NCBI RefSeq assembly: GCF_900102465.1
Contig: NZ_FNBW01000009.1
Location: forward strand, 186,001 to 250,000
Direction of reading: 5' to 3'
Source of the DNA: Thalassobaculum litoreum DSM 18839
GTDB taxonomy: Bacteria; Pseudomonadota; Alphaproteobacteria; Thalassobaculales; Thalassobaculaceae
Length of the DNA: 64,000 nt
Below are positions 25,179 through 33,446 of the stretch, piece after piece. The notes beneath the pieces were generated by a model. That model did not search any database, was not told the origin of the DNA, and saw nothing but the letters and a program-made list of their open reading frames with translations. The position numbers and the translations under genes were made by a program. Numbering within the stretch: position 1 is the stretch's first letter; each line of letters begins with the position of its first letter.

Positions 25179-26540
25179 TCAGCGCCGGAAGACGGCGACA
25201 AGCTCGATGTGGGGAGACCAGAGAAACTGGTCAATCGGCACCAGCCGCTCCAGCGTGTAGCCGCCCTCGACCAGGGCGGCGGCATCGCGGGCGAAGGTGG
25301 CCGGGTTGCAGGACACGGCGACGATCGTCGGGATCCCGCTGGCGGCCAGCGCGGCGGCCTGGGCCTTGGCCCCGGCGCGCGGCGGGTCGAACACGGCAAC
25401 GTCGAACCCGTCCAGTTCGTCGCCTTCCAGCGGCAGCTTGAAGAGGTCCCGGGTTTCCGTCTTCAGCCGGGCCGTCCCCAGCCCGGCGGCATCGGCGGCC
25501 GCGCGCAGGGCACGGATCGCCAGCGTGTCGCCGTCGATCGCCAGCACCGGACCGTCGGCGGCCAGGGGCAGCGACAGGGTGCCGATCCCGGCGAACAGGT
25601 CGAGCCGACGCTTGGCCTTGCGGGCCGCCTGCGCCACGGCCTCCCGGATCGCGGTCTCGCCGGAGGCCGTCGCCTGCAGGAAGGCGCCCGGCGGCGGCGT
25701 CACGTCGACGCCCCCCAGCCGGATAGTCGCCGCCCCCCGGCCGGACAGCGGCTCCGGCATCGGGTCGGAATCACCCGCCACCCGCATCGACAGCCGGGCC
25801 AGGCCCTCGGTCTCGGCGAACTCGGCCCAGGCCTCGCGTTCCTGCAGGTTCGGGCTGCGCGGCAGCACCACCAGCATGTCCAGGCCGCTATGCAGGTGGT
25901 TGACGATGACGTCGGCGCCCTCGCCCGTTTGCAGCACCCGGTGCATCTGGTCGCTGACGGGGTGCAGCAGTGCCTGGATCGGCGCCGTCAGCACCGGGCA
26001 AGTATCGAGCGGGACGATCTTGCTGCCGCCGCGCTCATGGAAGCCGAGGACGGTGCGGTCGGACAGGCGGCGCACGGCGAAATCGGCGCGCCGCCGCGTG
26101 CCCGGCTCGGCCGTCACCAGCGGCGCCATCGGAAATCCCTCGATCCCGACCCGCGACAGGTGCTGGCGGATCTGGCCGACCTTCCAGTCCTGATAGGACT
26201 CGTCGCGCCAATGCTGCAGGGCGCAACCGCCGCAGGTCATGAAATGCGGGCAGGCCGGATCGACACGATCGTCGGCGGTGGACAGCAGCTCGACCGGTTC
26301 GGCCGCCACCCCCTCGCCCCGATCGGCGACAGGCCGCGCGCGCACCCGCTCGCCCGGCAGGGTGAAGGGCACGAAAACCAGGCGTGCCCGCTCGTCATAG
26401 CCAATCTTCACGGTGGCGGTGCCGACCCCGTCGCCCCGGCCGCCGACGGTCTCGATCTCGACATCGACCGGTCCGGCATTGGCGGGGATCCGACCCTTCT
26501 TGATCGGCGTCGGCTTTGAGCGTCTGCGGCGCGGTGGCAT
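25179..26540 (-). CDS. 23S rRNA (uracil-C5)-methyltransferase, RlmD/TrmA family
   Basis: The 453-residue protein has a basic N-terminus ([10 protein letters not shown]), a TRAM-like beta domain (about 20-85), and Cys C97, C103 and C106 in [10 protein letters not shown], with a fourth in DTCPVL, forming the iron-sulfur site. The methyltransferase core follows with [16 protein letters not shown] (motif I), FDPPRAGA, and the catalytic nucleophile in [11 protein letters not shown]. This is RlmD/RumA architecture; the exact uridine (1939, 747 or a tRNA site) cannot be told. It ends 25 bases before the fumC start on the same strand. Confidence 0.88.
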   Translation of the reverse strand: MPPRRRRSKPTPIKKGRIPANAGPVDVEIETVGGRGDGVGTATVKIGYDERARLVFVPFTLPGERVRARPVADRGEGVAAEPVELLSTADDRVDPACPHFMTCGGCALQHWRDESYQDWKVGQIRQHLSRVGIEGFPMAPLVTAEPGTRRRADFAVRRLSDRTVLGFHERGGSKIVPLDTCPVLTAPIQALLHPVSDQMHRVLQTGEGADVIVNHLHSGLDMLVVLPRSPNLQEREAWAEFAETEGLARLSMRVAGDSDPMPEPLSGRGAATIRLGGVDVTPPPGAFLQATASGETAIREAVAQAARKAKRRLDLFAGIGTLSLPLAADGPVLAIDGDTLAIRALRAAADAAGLGTARLKTETRDLFKLPLEGDELDGFDVAVFDPPRAGAKAQAAALAASGIPTIVAVSCNPATFARDAAALVEGGYTLERLVPIDQFLWSPHIELVAVFRR

Positions 26541-26659
26541 ATCGGATCAGACTTTCTTTCCGCCCAGTACCAGTACAGGGCCGCGCCGACAGATCGGCGG
26601 GTGGCGAAGGGTTTAACGGAAGTGAGGAGTTTGGGCCAGTCCGACGGCGGCGTTGGCCG

Positions 26660-27112
26660 TCAGCTCGGGTCGGCGATCCGCCCCGGACGGGTGACGATCC
26701 AGGCGGCGACCGCGACCATGACCGCGATGCTGGTCCCCGGGATCCAGGCATTCGACGGAAAGGCGGCGATCAGCATGGCGGCGGCCAGGCTCATGGCGGC
26801 CACGGCGGCGATCTTCGCCTTGGTCGGGATCACCCGATGGCGATGCCACGCCCGCAGGCCGGCGCCGAAGCGCGGATGGCTGTAGAGCCAGAGATGCAGG
26901 CGGTGGGAGGAGCGCGAGAACGCCCAGAGCGCCACGATCAGGAACACCGTGCCCGGCAGGCCCGGCAGGATCACGCCGGCGATGCCGATGGCGAGGCACA
27001 CGAAGCCGAAGATCTGAAGTCCGAGCCTGGCGGCGCCACACAGCTCCGCCGGCAAGACAATCTCGGTCTCGTCGGTGCTGCGCGGAGCGGTGTCGGCCGG
27101 GTTCTGGGTCAT
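26660..27112 (-). CDS. DUF454 (YbaN-like) inner-membrane protein
   Basis: This 150-residue protein has the DUF454 signature GIAGVILPGLPGTVFLIVALWAFSRSS and HRHRVIPTKAKI, flanked by three or four membrane helices. The N-terminal 20 residues are cytoplasmic and acidic. The function of YbaN is not known. It lies 67 bases downstream of the ArsR-type regulator on the same strand. Confidence 0.85.
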   Translation of the reverse strand: MTQNPADTAPRSTDETEIVLPAELCGAARLGLQIFGFVCLAIGIAGVILPGLPGTVFLIVALWAFSRSSHRLHLWLYSHPRFGAGLRAWHRHRVIPTKAKIAAVAAMSLAAAMLIAAFPSNAWIPGTSIAVMVAVAAWIVTRPGRIADPS

Positions 27113-27179
27113 GGCGATTAAGTGTCGCTGAAACCCGTCAATACAAGGTTAAGGCGCCGAAGCCGTCAAGCGCCGCCGC

Positions 27180-27491
27180 CTACTCGGCCGCGCAGTCGAG
27201 GCCGGCCTCCGCGGAAACCAGATCCTCGCCGAGGACGCGGACCAGGCTGCGCACCCCATCCAGGTCGCAGCTGTAGATCACGTGCCGGCCGCGTCGGGCC
27301 GAGCGGACCAGCTCCGCCTGCTCCAGCAGCCCCAGATGATGGGATAGGGTCGAGGCCACCACACCGAGCTCGCGGGCGATCACCCCCGCCGACAGGCCGG
27401 CAGGGCCTGCCCGCACCAGCAGACGGAAGATTCCCAGCCGAGTCTCCTGCGCCAGCGCCGACAACGCCGCGACGACCTTCCTCGGTTCCAT
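27180..27491 (-). CDS. ArsR-family transcriptional regulator
   Basis: The 103-residue winged-helix protein contains ALAQETRLGIFRLLVRAGP, an HTH of the form GVIARELGVVASTLSHHLGLLE, and the wing RRGRHVIYSC. The usual metal-binding CxCxxC in helix alpha-3 is absent, so it probably senses something other than arsenite or behaves like the redox/sulfur-sensing subset; Cys occur only in IYSCDL and near the end. AT-rich DNA (about 27500-27600) precedes it and may hold its operator. The targets are probably DUF454 and itself. Confidence 0.85.
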   Translation of the reverse strand: MEPRKVVAALSALAQETRLGIFRLLVRAGPAGLSAGVIARELGVVASTLSHHLGLLEQAELVRSARRGRHVIYSCDLDGVRSLVRVLGEDLVSAEAGLDCAAE

Positions 27492-27607
27492 AACGCCACA
27501 CCCGGCAGGTTTTCAGACGTGTCAGATGAAAATTAGTTAGTTCTTTGTGAAAAATATTGGCGGTAAATCCACATGGCGTCTAGTGACAATTTGTGTCTGA
27601 GGGCGGT

Positions 27608-28591
27608 TCAGCCGTTCGGTCGGAGCAGTACCTTTCCACCCCGGCCATAGGTCCCCGCATGGCGCATCGCCGCCTCGATCTCCTCCAGCGGATAGCGGGC
27701 CTCCACCGGCACGACGAGGGTGCCGTCCTGGATGCGCTCGGCCAGGGCCTGGTACATCTCGGCGACCTCGTCATAGGCCAGGCCCGACGCCACCTTGGCC
27801 AGCCAGAAACCGGTCAGGCTGAGCCCCTTGAACACCAGGTGGTCGGCGCTGATCTCGCAGGGTCGGCCGGACAGCAGGCCGTAATTGACGATCACCCCGC
27901 CCGGTGCCAGGCAGTCGGCCATGCGGTGCACCATGCTCCCGGCCACCGCGTCGATGCCGAGCCGGATCTCCGCCCCGCCGGTGGCGTCGTGGACATGCCG
28001 CACCAGGTCCGGGCCGTCGACCACCACCACGTCCGCGCCCTGGTCCATCAGCGGCTCGATCAGCTCCGGACGGCGCACCACGTTGACCGTGCGGATCCCG
28101 GCGGCCGCGGCCAGCCGGATCAGGTTGATGCCGACCCCGGAATTGGCCGCGTCCTGGATCACCCAGTCGCCGGGAGCGAGGTCGACGTAATCCTTGAGCA
28201 TGCGATAGGCGGTGGCGCCGTTCACCTTCAGCATGGCCGCCTGCTCGACATCGATATCGGCCGGCAGCTTCACCGCCTGGGTGCCCTTCAGCACCACCTT
28301 GTGGGCCCAGTTCGTGCGCCCGAGGCTGAGCACCACGTCGCCCGGGGACAGGTGGTCGATCTCGGTGCCCACGGCCTCCACCGTCCCCACCCCTTCGATG
28401 CCGAGGCGCGACGGCACTTCGGGCAGGCTGGCGTATTTGCCCTCGATCAGCAGCAGGTCGGCCGGGTTGATCGAACAGGCCGCCAGGGACACGACGATCT
28501 CGTCGGCGGCGGGCGCCCCGGGCGCCGCCACTTCGACGGCCTTGACCACCTCATGGGCCGGCCCGATGGCCGTGAGTTCCGCTGCCAGCAT
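27608..28591 (-). CDS. Medium-chain reductase, 2-enoyl thioester reductase/quinone oxidoreductase-like
   Basis: ATG 28591 with AGGAGG upstream gives 327 residues. The GroES-like domain has ACSINPADLLLIEGKY and LGIEGVGTVEAVG; the nucleotide domain has DAANSGVGINLIRLAAAAG, the AxxSGVG pattern seen in trans-2-enoyl thioester reductases. Structural zinc cysteines are lacking. It probably reduces an enone or enoyl thioester with NADPH. It is the third gene of a run after the GST and the carboxymuconolactone decarboxylase-like gene, spaced 29 bases from it. Confidence 0.82.
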   Translation of the reverse strand: MLAAELTAIGPAHEVVKAVEVAAPGAPAADEIVVSLAACSINPADLLLIEGKYASLPEVPSRLGIEGVGTVEAVGTEIDHLSPGDVVLSLGRTNWAHKVVLKGTQAVKLPADIDVEQAAMLKVNGATAYRMLKDYVDLAPGDWVIQDAANSGVGINLIRLAAAAGIRTVNVVRRPELIEPLMDQGADVVVVDGPDLVRHVHDATGGAEIRLGIDAVAGSMVHRMADCLAPGGVIVNYGLLSGRPCEISADHLVFKGLSLTGFWLAKVASGLAYDEVAEMYQALAERIQDGTLVVPVEARYPLEEIEAAMRHAGTYGRGGKVLLRPNG

Positions 28592-28620
28592 CGAAGCCTC
28601 CTCCGTCGGATCACATGCGT

Positions 28621-29187
28621 TCAGTCCAGTTCGGGCTGGGCATCGCCCTCCAGCGGGACGTTGAACGCGTTCAGGGTCATCGAGATCAGGGTGTAGTAGC
28701 CGAGGATGCCGACCAGATCGACCACCCCCCGCTCGCCGAGAAGCGTCACCGCCTCGGCATAGAGTTCGTCCGTCACCTTGCGGTCGCGGTGCAGCGTCTG
28801 GGCGAAGTCGTGCACCACGCGCTCGTCCTCCTTCTCGAAGGGCGGCGTCCGGCGGGTGCGGACGGCTTCCACCACCGCCTCCGACAGGCCGGCCTTGAGC
28901 GCGATCGGCTTGTGCACCGTCCATTCGAACTGCGCGCCCCAGACCCGGCCGGTCACCAGGATCGCCAGCTCCGACAGCCGCGGCTCCAGCGACGAGCCGT
29001 AGCGGCAGAACGCGCCGAGCTGCTGCGCCTTGTCCGCCAGATCCGGCGAGGTCAGCCAGATCGCCAGCGGTCCCTGCACCTTGCCGCGCGGGCCCGAGGC
29101 GATCTCGTCATGGATGCGCCGCTGTTCCGGCGACAGCTTGTCTGGTTCGGGCAGTCTGAGGCGCGGCGGCGGCAGGACGGGCGGCAT
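28621..29187 (-). CDS. Carboxymuconolactone decarboxylase family protein
   Basis: ATG 29187 with GGAGG upstream gives 188 residues. The core LEPRLSELAILVTGRVWGAQFEWTVH matches the family, and the second half FEKEDERVVHDFAQTLHRDRKV is typical of longer members. There is no CxxC pair, so it is not an AhpD-like disulfide peroxidase; the histidine in FEWTVHKP is the likely catalytic residue, as in true gamma-carboxymuconolactone decarboxylases. Substrate unknown, but the adjacent GST and reductase suggest small-molecule catabolism. Confidence 0.82.
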   Translation of the reverse strand: MPPVLPPPRLRLPEPDKLSPEQRRIHDEIASGPRGKVQGPLAIWLTSPDLADKAQQLGAFCRYGSSLEPRLSELAILVTGRVWGAQFEWTVHKPIALKAGLSEAVVEAVRTRRTPPFEKEDERVVHDFAQTLHRDRKVTDELYAEAVTLLGERGVVDLVGILGYYTLISMTLNAFNVPLEGDAQPELD

Positions 29188-29215
29188 GCGGTTTCCTCCG
29201 GGTTTCTTGTTCCGT

Positions 29216-29926
29216 TCAGGCGGCCTTGGCGACGATCGGTTCCTGGCGGGCGATGCCGCCATTGCTGTCGAGCACGCGCTCGAACCAAGCATGGATCGGA
29301 TCGTCGCCCTCCACCAGTTGGAAGGTCGAGGTCAGCCGCGCCCACTGCATCGAGCCGAACAGGATGTAGTCGGCATAGGTCGGCGCGGTGCCGCCGATGA
29401 ACGGCTGGTCCTTGACCACCAGCCGGATCGGCTCCAGCGCGGTGCGGAACGCCGCCACCTTCTCGTCGCGCTTGGACTGGAATTCCGCCAGCGTCATGCC
29501 GAAGCGCTGCTCGCGCGAGGTGCGGAAATACTCCCGGCAGGTCTCGTCCACGCAGTCGAACACGTCGGCGACGATAAGCGGCGCGATCAGCGGCTGCACC
29601 ATGCGGTCGACGAAGCCGTTGATGACCTTGGCCATGCCGCGCCCGGCCGTTCCGACCTCGGGGCTGCCGAACAGCGACGGCTTGTCCGGGAACGCGTCCT
29701 CCAGGAAGCAGGCGATGGCGAAACTGTCGGCCACCACGGTCTCGCCGTAGCGGATCACCGGCACCAGCTTCTGGCCGGAGAAGGCCACCTTCTCCTTCTC
29801 GGTGAACTTCACCAGCTCCAGGTCGTAGTCCAGCCCCTTATGGGCCAGCGCCATGCGGGTGCGCCAGCCATAGGGGCTGAACCGCGCTCCGTCCTTGCCG
29901 CACAGATCGTAGAAGGTGATGGCCAT
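29216..29926 (-). CDS. Glutathione S-transferase, LigE-like N-terminal domain
   Basis: ATG 29926 gives 236 residues. The thioredoxin-like domain contains DLCGKDGARFSPYGWRTRM, then KLVPVIRYGETVVADSFAIACFLED, which includes the cis-proline and the glutathione-binding D-S. The first part resembles beta-aryl-ether-cleaving GSTs (LigE/LigP type). The helical C-terminal domain is typical and complete. It leads a three-gene run with a carboxymuconolactone decarboxylase-like protein and a reductase, so it probably detoxifies or cleaves an aromatic or similar compound; that is inference. Confidence 0.82.
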   Translation of the reverse strand: MAITFYDLCGKDGARFSPYGWRTRMALAHKGLDYDLELVKFTEKEKVAFSGQKLVPVIRYGETVVADSFAIACFLEDAFPDKPSLFGSPEVGTAGRGMAKVINGFVDRMVQPLIAPLIVADVFDCVDETCREYFRTSREQRFGMTLAEFQSKRDEKVAAFRTALEPIRLVVKDQPFIGGTAPTYADYILFGSMQWARLTSTFQLVEGDDPIHAWFERVLDSNGGIARQEPIVAKAA

Positions 29927-30064
29927 GACGCGCTCCCTGCGAGGACCGGTTGAAGGGACGGCGACGCTAGCAGAGCCCGCGCGCGGCCGACAATGCAGGG
30001 AATGGCGCCGCGACCGCGAAGGGTGTCTTGCCGCCATGCCCCGCTCCGCCCGCACCGGCAGGGA

Positions 30065-30370
30065 TCAGCGCTTGCGCACGAACTCGGTGCGCAGGACCAG
30101 GCCCTTGATGCTCTCGTGGCGGCAGTCGATCTCCTCGGGGTCGGCGGTCAGCCGGATCGACTTGATCACCGTGCCCTGCTTCAGGGTCTGGTTCGCGCCC
30201 TTGACCTTCAGGTCTTTGATCAGCGTCACGGAATCGCCGTCCACCAGGACCGTGCCGGCGGCGTCGCGCACCGGCACCGCGTCGGGCTCGGCGGCCGCGG
30301 CGGCCTGCCCGGCCGGAACCCACTCGCCGCTGGCCTCGTCGTAAACGTAATCTTCATGCGCGTCGGTCAT
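30065..30370 (-). CDS. PhnA/YjdM family protein
   Basis: The 101-residue protein starts with an acidic stretch, EDYVYDEASGEW, and the conserved domain follows as VLVDGDSVTLIKDLKVKG, TLKQGTVIKSIRLT and DCRHESIKGLVLRTEFVRK, the PhnA C-terminal fold. The usual N-terminal zinc ribbon of YjdM is missing. Despite the name, the family has no proven role in phosphonate breakdown. Three tandem 18-bp repeats lie just before its start. Confidence 0.8.
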   Translation of the reverse strand: MTDAHEDYVYDEASGEWVPAGQAAAAAEPDAVPVRDAAGTVLVDGDSVTLIKDLKVKGANQTLKQGTVIKSIRLTADPEEIDCRHESIKGLVLRTEFVRKR

Positions 30371-30378
30371 GGTACGCC

Positions 30379-30432
30379 TCGGTTGAATTTGTCGGCTCGG
30401 TTGAGCTGATCGGCCCGGTTGAACTGATCGAA
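30379..30432. repeat. Three tandem 18-bp repeats upstream of the PhnA-family gene
   Basis: The units are 30379-30396, 30397-30414 and 30415-30432, with consensus TCGGTTGARCTGATCGGC on the + strand. On the - strand one frame reads DQFNRA-DQLNRA-DKFNRG, and the differences include synonymous third-base changes. That frame has no ATG, GTG or TTG start and ends in a TGA overlapping the PhnA ATG. Confidence 0.75.
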
Positions 30433-30507
30433 TGGGGCTTGCGGATCGTATGGAAGAGACGCGTACCGCAGGGCTCCGGAACCAGAGACCTACGCTTCGG
30501 CGCGGGA

Positions 30508-30550
30508 CGGCGCAATCGCCGCGGGGGTCGGGCGGCGCAATCGCCGCGGG
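30508..30550. repeat. Two copies of an 18-bp hairpin sequence
   Basis: The sequence CGGCGCAATCGCCGCGGG occurs at 30508-30525 and again at 30533-30550. Each copy can fold as CGGCG-CAAT-CGCCG. The period is 25 bases. It lies in the divergent region between the PhnA-like gene and a PAS protein. Confidence 0.75.
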
Positions 30551-30619
30551 CGCGCCGCCGGCTGCACCGATCCGCGGCGGCTTGCCTTTCCGCTGCGCAC
30601 CAATAGGTTAGGGCTCACG

Positions 30620-31189
30620 ATGAGCGACGACAGAAACTACGCGTCCGATGTGGCGACCCTGGCCGCCGTAGAGCATCCGGACCACCGCGCCCTGCTGGAG
30701 TTCTGGTACGCCGCCAAGCCGGAGGGCGGCCTGCCGTCGCGCGAGACCTTCGAGCCGTCGGACTTCCGCGCCATGCTGCCGCGCATCGCGGTGATCGAGC
30801 CCTGCCTGGTGCTGGACGGTCTCCCGGTGGAGCCGGCGGCACTGGATGACAGGCCGGCGGAGCGCTCGTTCCGCTACCGCCTGGCCGGCACCGAGATCGT
30901 CGAGCGCGCCGGCCGCGACCCGACCGGCAAGACCTTTCACGCGCTGTACCGCGACGCCTACCTGTCGACCGCGATCCGGACCTACGAGGAGATCCTGGCC
31001 GCCCGCGTGCCGCATTTCTCCCAGCGCGTCTTCCCGATCGGCGACGGCACCAGCGAGCTGCGCTACGACCGCCTGATCCTGCCCTTCGCCCGGGACGGCC
31101 AGACGATCGACAGTTTTCTGCTCTGCATCGTCGTGGTGTCGCAGAGCGGGACGGTGAAGGTGGAGGGGAGTTTTCGGCGGTATACTTGA
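30620..31189 (+). CDS. PAS_5 domain protein
   Basis: The 189-residue protein fits the single-domain PAS_5 family of alphaproteobacteria, with HRALLEFWYAAKPEGGLPSR, DFRAMLPRIAVIEP, FRYRLAGTEIVERAGRDPTGKTF and the C-terminal DRLILPFARDGQTIDSFL. These proteins have no output domain; the ligand is unknown. It ends 58 bases from a second PAS_5 gene on the opposite strand, which looks like a diverged paralogue. A start three bases after CACG and without a clear ribosome-binding site is noted. Confidence 0.8.
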   Translation: MSDDRNYASDVATLAAVEHPDHRALLEFWYAAKPEGGLPSRETFEPSDFRAMLPRIAVIEPCLVLDGLPVEPAALDDRPAERSFRYRLAGTEIVERAGRDPTGKTFHALYRDAYLSTAIRTYEEILAARVPHFSQRVFPIGDGTSELRYDRLILPFARDGQTIDSFLLCIVVVSQSGTVKVEGSFRRYT

Positions 31190-31246
31190 GACGCCCCGTT
31201 CCAGCATATCAGACGGTAACGTTTCTCCTCGGCTCCACCTCGTTGT

Positions 31247-31747
31247 TCACGCCTCCCACTCCCGCACAAGCCCGATCATCAGCATGTCCACCCGCTCCCC
31301 GCGGACAGAGAGCGGCAGGCCCAGCCGGTGGAAGGTGCCGATCCGCTTGTCGCTGATGTCCTCGTAGGGCCCGGTCACATAGTGCGGGCGGCGGGTCTCC
31401 ACCGTGGCGAGGTTCCAGGGGCGGGTGGTCTCCCCCAGGCTGGTGGGGGCGCCCTCGTACAGGTACCGCCCCGTCAGGTCGCGGCCGCGCAGGTCGGCGA
31501 CCTCGGTGCCGTAGAGCCGCACCCGGAAGCGCAGCGGGTCGTGGGTCACGTCGAGCAGGATCAGGTGGCTCAGAACCTGGGGGATCTCCAGCGGATCGAG
31601 ATCCGCGCGGGCCGGCATCAGGCGGTCGCCGCGCTTGGCGTCCCAATAGGCGTACAGACCGCTCAGCAGCGGATGGCCGACCGCACCCCACTCCACAGCC
31701 TCCCGGACGGACGTCCGCGCGCCCGGCGTATCCCGTTCCCCGGTCAC
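31247..31747 (-). CDS. PAS_5 domain protein, second copy
   Basis: This 166-residue protein has the same family pattern: YAYWDAKRGDRLMPARADLDPLEIPQVLSHLILLDV, FRVRLYGTEVADLRGRDLTGRYL and a C-terminal LGLPLSVRGERVDMLMIGLV. The GTG start at 31747 is the best available. It is convergent with the previous PAS_5 gene and 28 bases downstream of a peptide-binding protein gene on the same strand, so it may be read with that gene. Confidence 0.78.
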   Translation of the reverse strand: MTGERDTPGARTSVREAVEWGAVGHPLLSGLYAYWDAKRGDRLMPARADLDPLEIPQVLSHLILLDVTHDPLRFRVRLYGTEVADLRGRDLTGRYLYEGAPTSLGETTRPWNLATVETRRPHYVTGPYEDISDKRIGTFHRLGLPLSVRGERVDMLMIGLVREWEA

Positions 31748-31775
31748 GGCCCCCTCCCCGCTATTCGGTCATCCG

Positions 31776-33446
31776 CTACTCCGCCACCCGCCAGTCCTCG
31801 ATCCAGTTGGTGGTGGTGTACTTGTGCCCGGTCGGCCGCACGCCCTCCAGCCATTTCGGCAGGATGTAGCTGTCGGCCCGGAAATACAGCGGCAGCACCG
31901 GCAGGTCGGTGGCGTAGAGCCGCTGCAGCTCGGCCCACAGCGCGCCGCGCTTCTCACGGTCGAGCTCGACCTCGATGGCCTCGATCAGCCGGTCCATCTC
32001 CGGGTTGCTGTAGCCGGTGTAGTTCTGCCCGCCCCAGTTGTTCGCCTCACTCGGGATCGACTCCGAATGCAGGGTGGTGCGCGGCAGGTGCTCGGGCGCC
32101 GACAGCCAGGCGAACATGGCCAGCCCGGTGAAGCGGCGCTTGGAGACGGTCTCGCCGAAGAACACCCGCGGCGGCTCGTTGCGGATGACGGTCTCCACCC
32201 CGACCCGCTTCCAGTAGTCGGCCAGCACCTGCTGCACCAGCTCGCGCGTCCGGTTGCCGGCGGTGGTCATCAGCGAGATCGACAGCTTCTGCCCCTCGCC
32301 GTTCACCCGGATGCCGCCCGGCCCCGGCGTCCAGCCCGCCTCCTCCAGCAACGCCTTGGCCGCCTCCGGGTCGTAGGGATATGTCGGCACGCCCTCGGTC
32401 GTATGGGTCCAGTCCAGCGGGTTGACCGAGCCGGTCGCCACCGGCTGCTTGCCGGCGAACAGGCGGTTGTTGATCGCCTCCCGGTCGATCGCGTGCAGCA
32501 GGGCGCGGCGCACCTTGAGGTCGCCAAGGATCGGGTTGGACAGCATGACGTCCAGATGCTCGTAGATCAGCCCGGGCTGGTAGATCACGGTGTAGCTGTC
32601 GCCGTGGCGCTTCTCGAAGGCGATGGCCTGGTCGATGGCGAGCCCGCTCTCCCCGGCGATCATGTCGATGGATCCGGACAGCAGATTGGCCTCCAGGGCC
32701 GAGGTGTTCTCGATGGCGCGGATCACCACCCGGTCGAAGGCCGGGCGCGTGCCCTTCCAGTGCTCGTTGCGGGCCAGCACGATCTGGCTGCCGACCTGCA
32801 CCTCGGCGACCCGGTACGGCCCGTTCCACAGGCCCGGATTGGTCGGGTCGGTCTGGTACAGGGTGCGGTTGCGGTACTCCTTGGGCTCGGCGAAGGCCGG
32901 CCGGTCGAGATGCGCCGGCATGACCGAGAAATCGCCCATGGAGCGGTAGCGGTAGTCGAGCTTGCGGTTGACGATGGTGAAGCGCTTGGGGCCGTGCACC
33001 TCGATGTCGAGCACGTCCTGATAGGCCTTCAGGATGTCGACCCCGGTCTCCGGGTTGCGGCCCATCTCCCAGGCGAACAGCACGTCGTCGGTGGTGACCG
33101 GCGTGCCGTCGCCCCAGAAGGCGTCGGCGCGGATCTCGTAGGTCTTGCGCACGCCGGTGACCGGCTCCCCCTCCTCGGTCTTCGACGGGAAGGTCTCGGC
33201 GTCGCCGTCCTCCAGGCTCGGCAGCTTGACGCAGAGCTGGCAGACCGGCGCCCAGTCCTGGTCCTCGACGGTGAGCTGACGCTGGGTGGCGGCCAGCACG
33301 TAGGACTTGGCCAGCATCGCGTCGATCATCGGATTCAGGGTCGAGGGATACTGGCTGACCCCGATGGTCAGGGTGTCGCGCGCGGCGGCGATGCCCGGCA
33401 GCAGGAGCAGGAAGGCGGACAGGGCGAGCAGGAAGCGGCGGCGCAT
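31776..33446 (-). CDS. Peptide/oligopeptide ABC transporter substrate-binding protein (SBP_bac_5)
   Basis: The 556-residue protein has a Sec signal peptide (MRRRFLLALSAFLLLLPGIAAARD), then LTIGVSQYPSTLNPMIDAML and the SBP_bac_5 pattern VTTDDVLFAWEM, KVRRALLHAIDREAIN and SNPEMDRLIEAIEVELDREK. Such proteins deliver di- or oligopeptides, or other solutes, to Dpp/Opp-type permeases. No permease or ATPase genes accompany it here, although a complete set lies at 59.4-64 kb with its own binding protein, so this is an orphan receptor. Confidence 0.9.
   Translation of the reverse strand: MRRRFLLALSAFLLLLPGIAAARDTLTIGVSQYPSTLNPMIDAMLAKSYVLAATQRQLTVEDQDWAPVCQLCVKLPSLEDGDAETFPSKTEEGEPVTGVRKTYEIRADAFWGDGTPVTTDDVLFAWEMGRNPETGVDILKAYQDVLDIEVHGPKRFTIVNRKLDYRYRSMGDFSVMPAHLDRPAFAEPKEYRNRTLYQTDPTNPGLWNGPYRVAEVQVGSQIVLARNEHWKGTRPAFDRVVIRAIENTSALEANLLSGSIDMIAGESGLAIDQAIAFEKRHGDSYTVIYQPGLIYEHLDVMLSNPILGDLKVRRALLHAIDREAINNRLFAGKQPVATGSVNPLDWTHTTEGVPTYPYDPEAAKALLEEAGWTPGPGGIRVNGEGQKLSISLMTTAGNRTRELVQQVLADYWKRVGVETVIRNEPPRVFFGETVSKRRFTGLAMFAWLSAPEHLPRTTLHSESIPSEANNWGGQNYTGYSNPEMDRLIEAIEVELDREKRGALWAELQRLYATDLPVLPLYFRADSYILPKWLEGVRPTGHKYTTTNWIEDWRVAE

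Noticed and set aside
30367-30491. Short - strand frame encoding DQFNRA-type repeats ahead of the PhnA gene
   Set aside because: It has no ATG, GTG or TTG start after its upstream TAG; kept only as a finding about the repeat.
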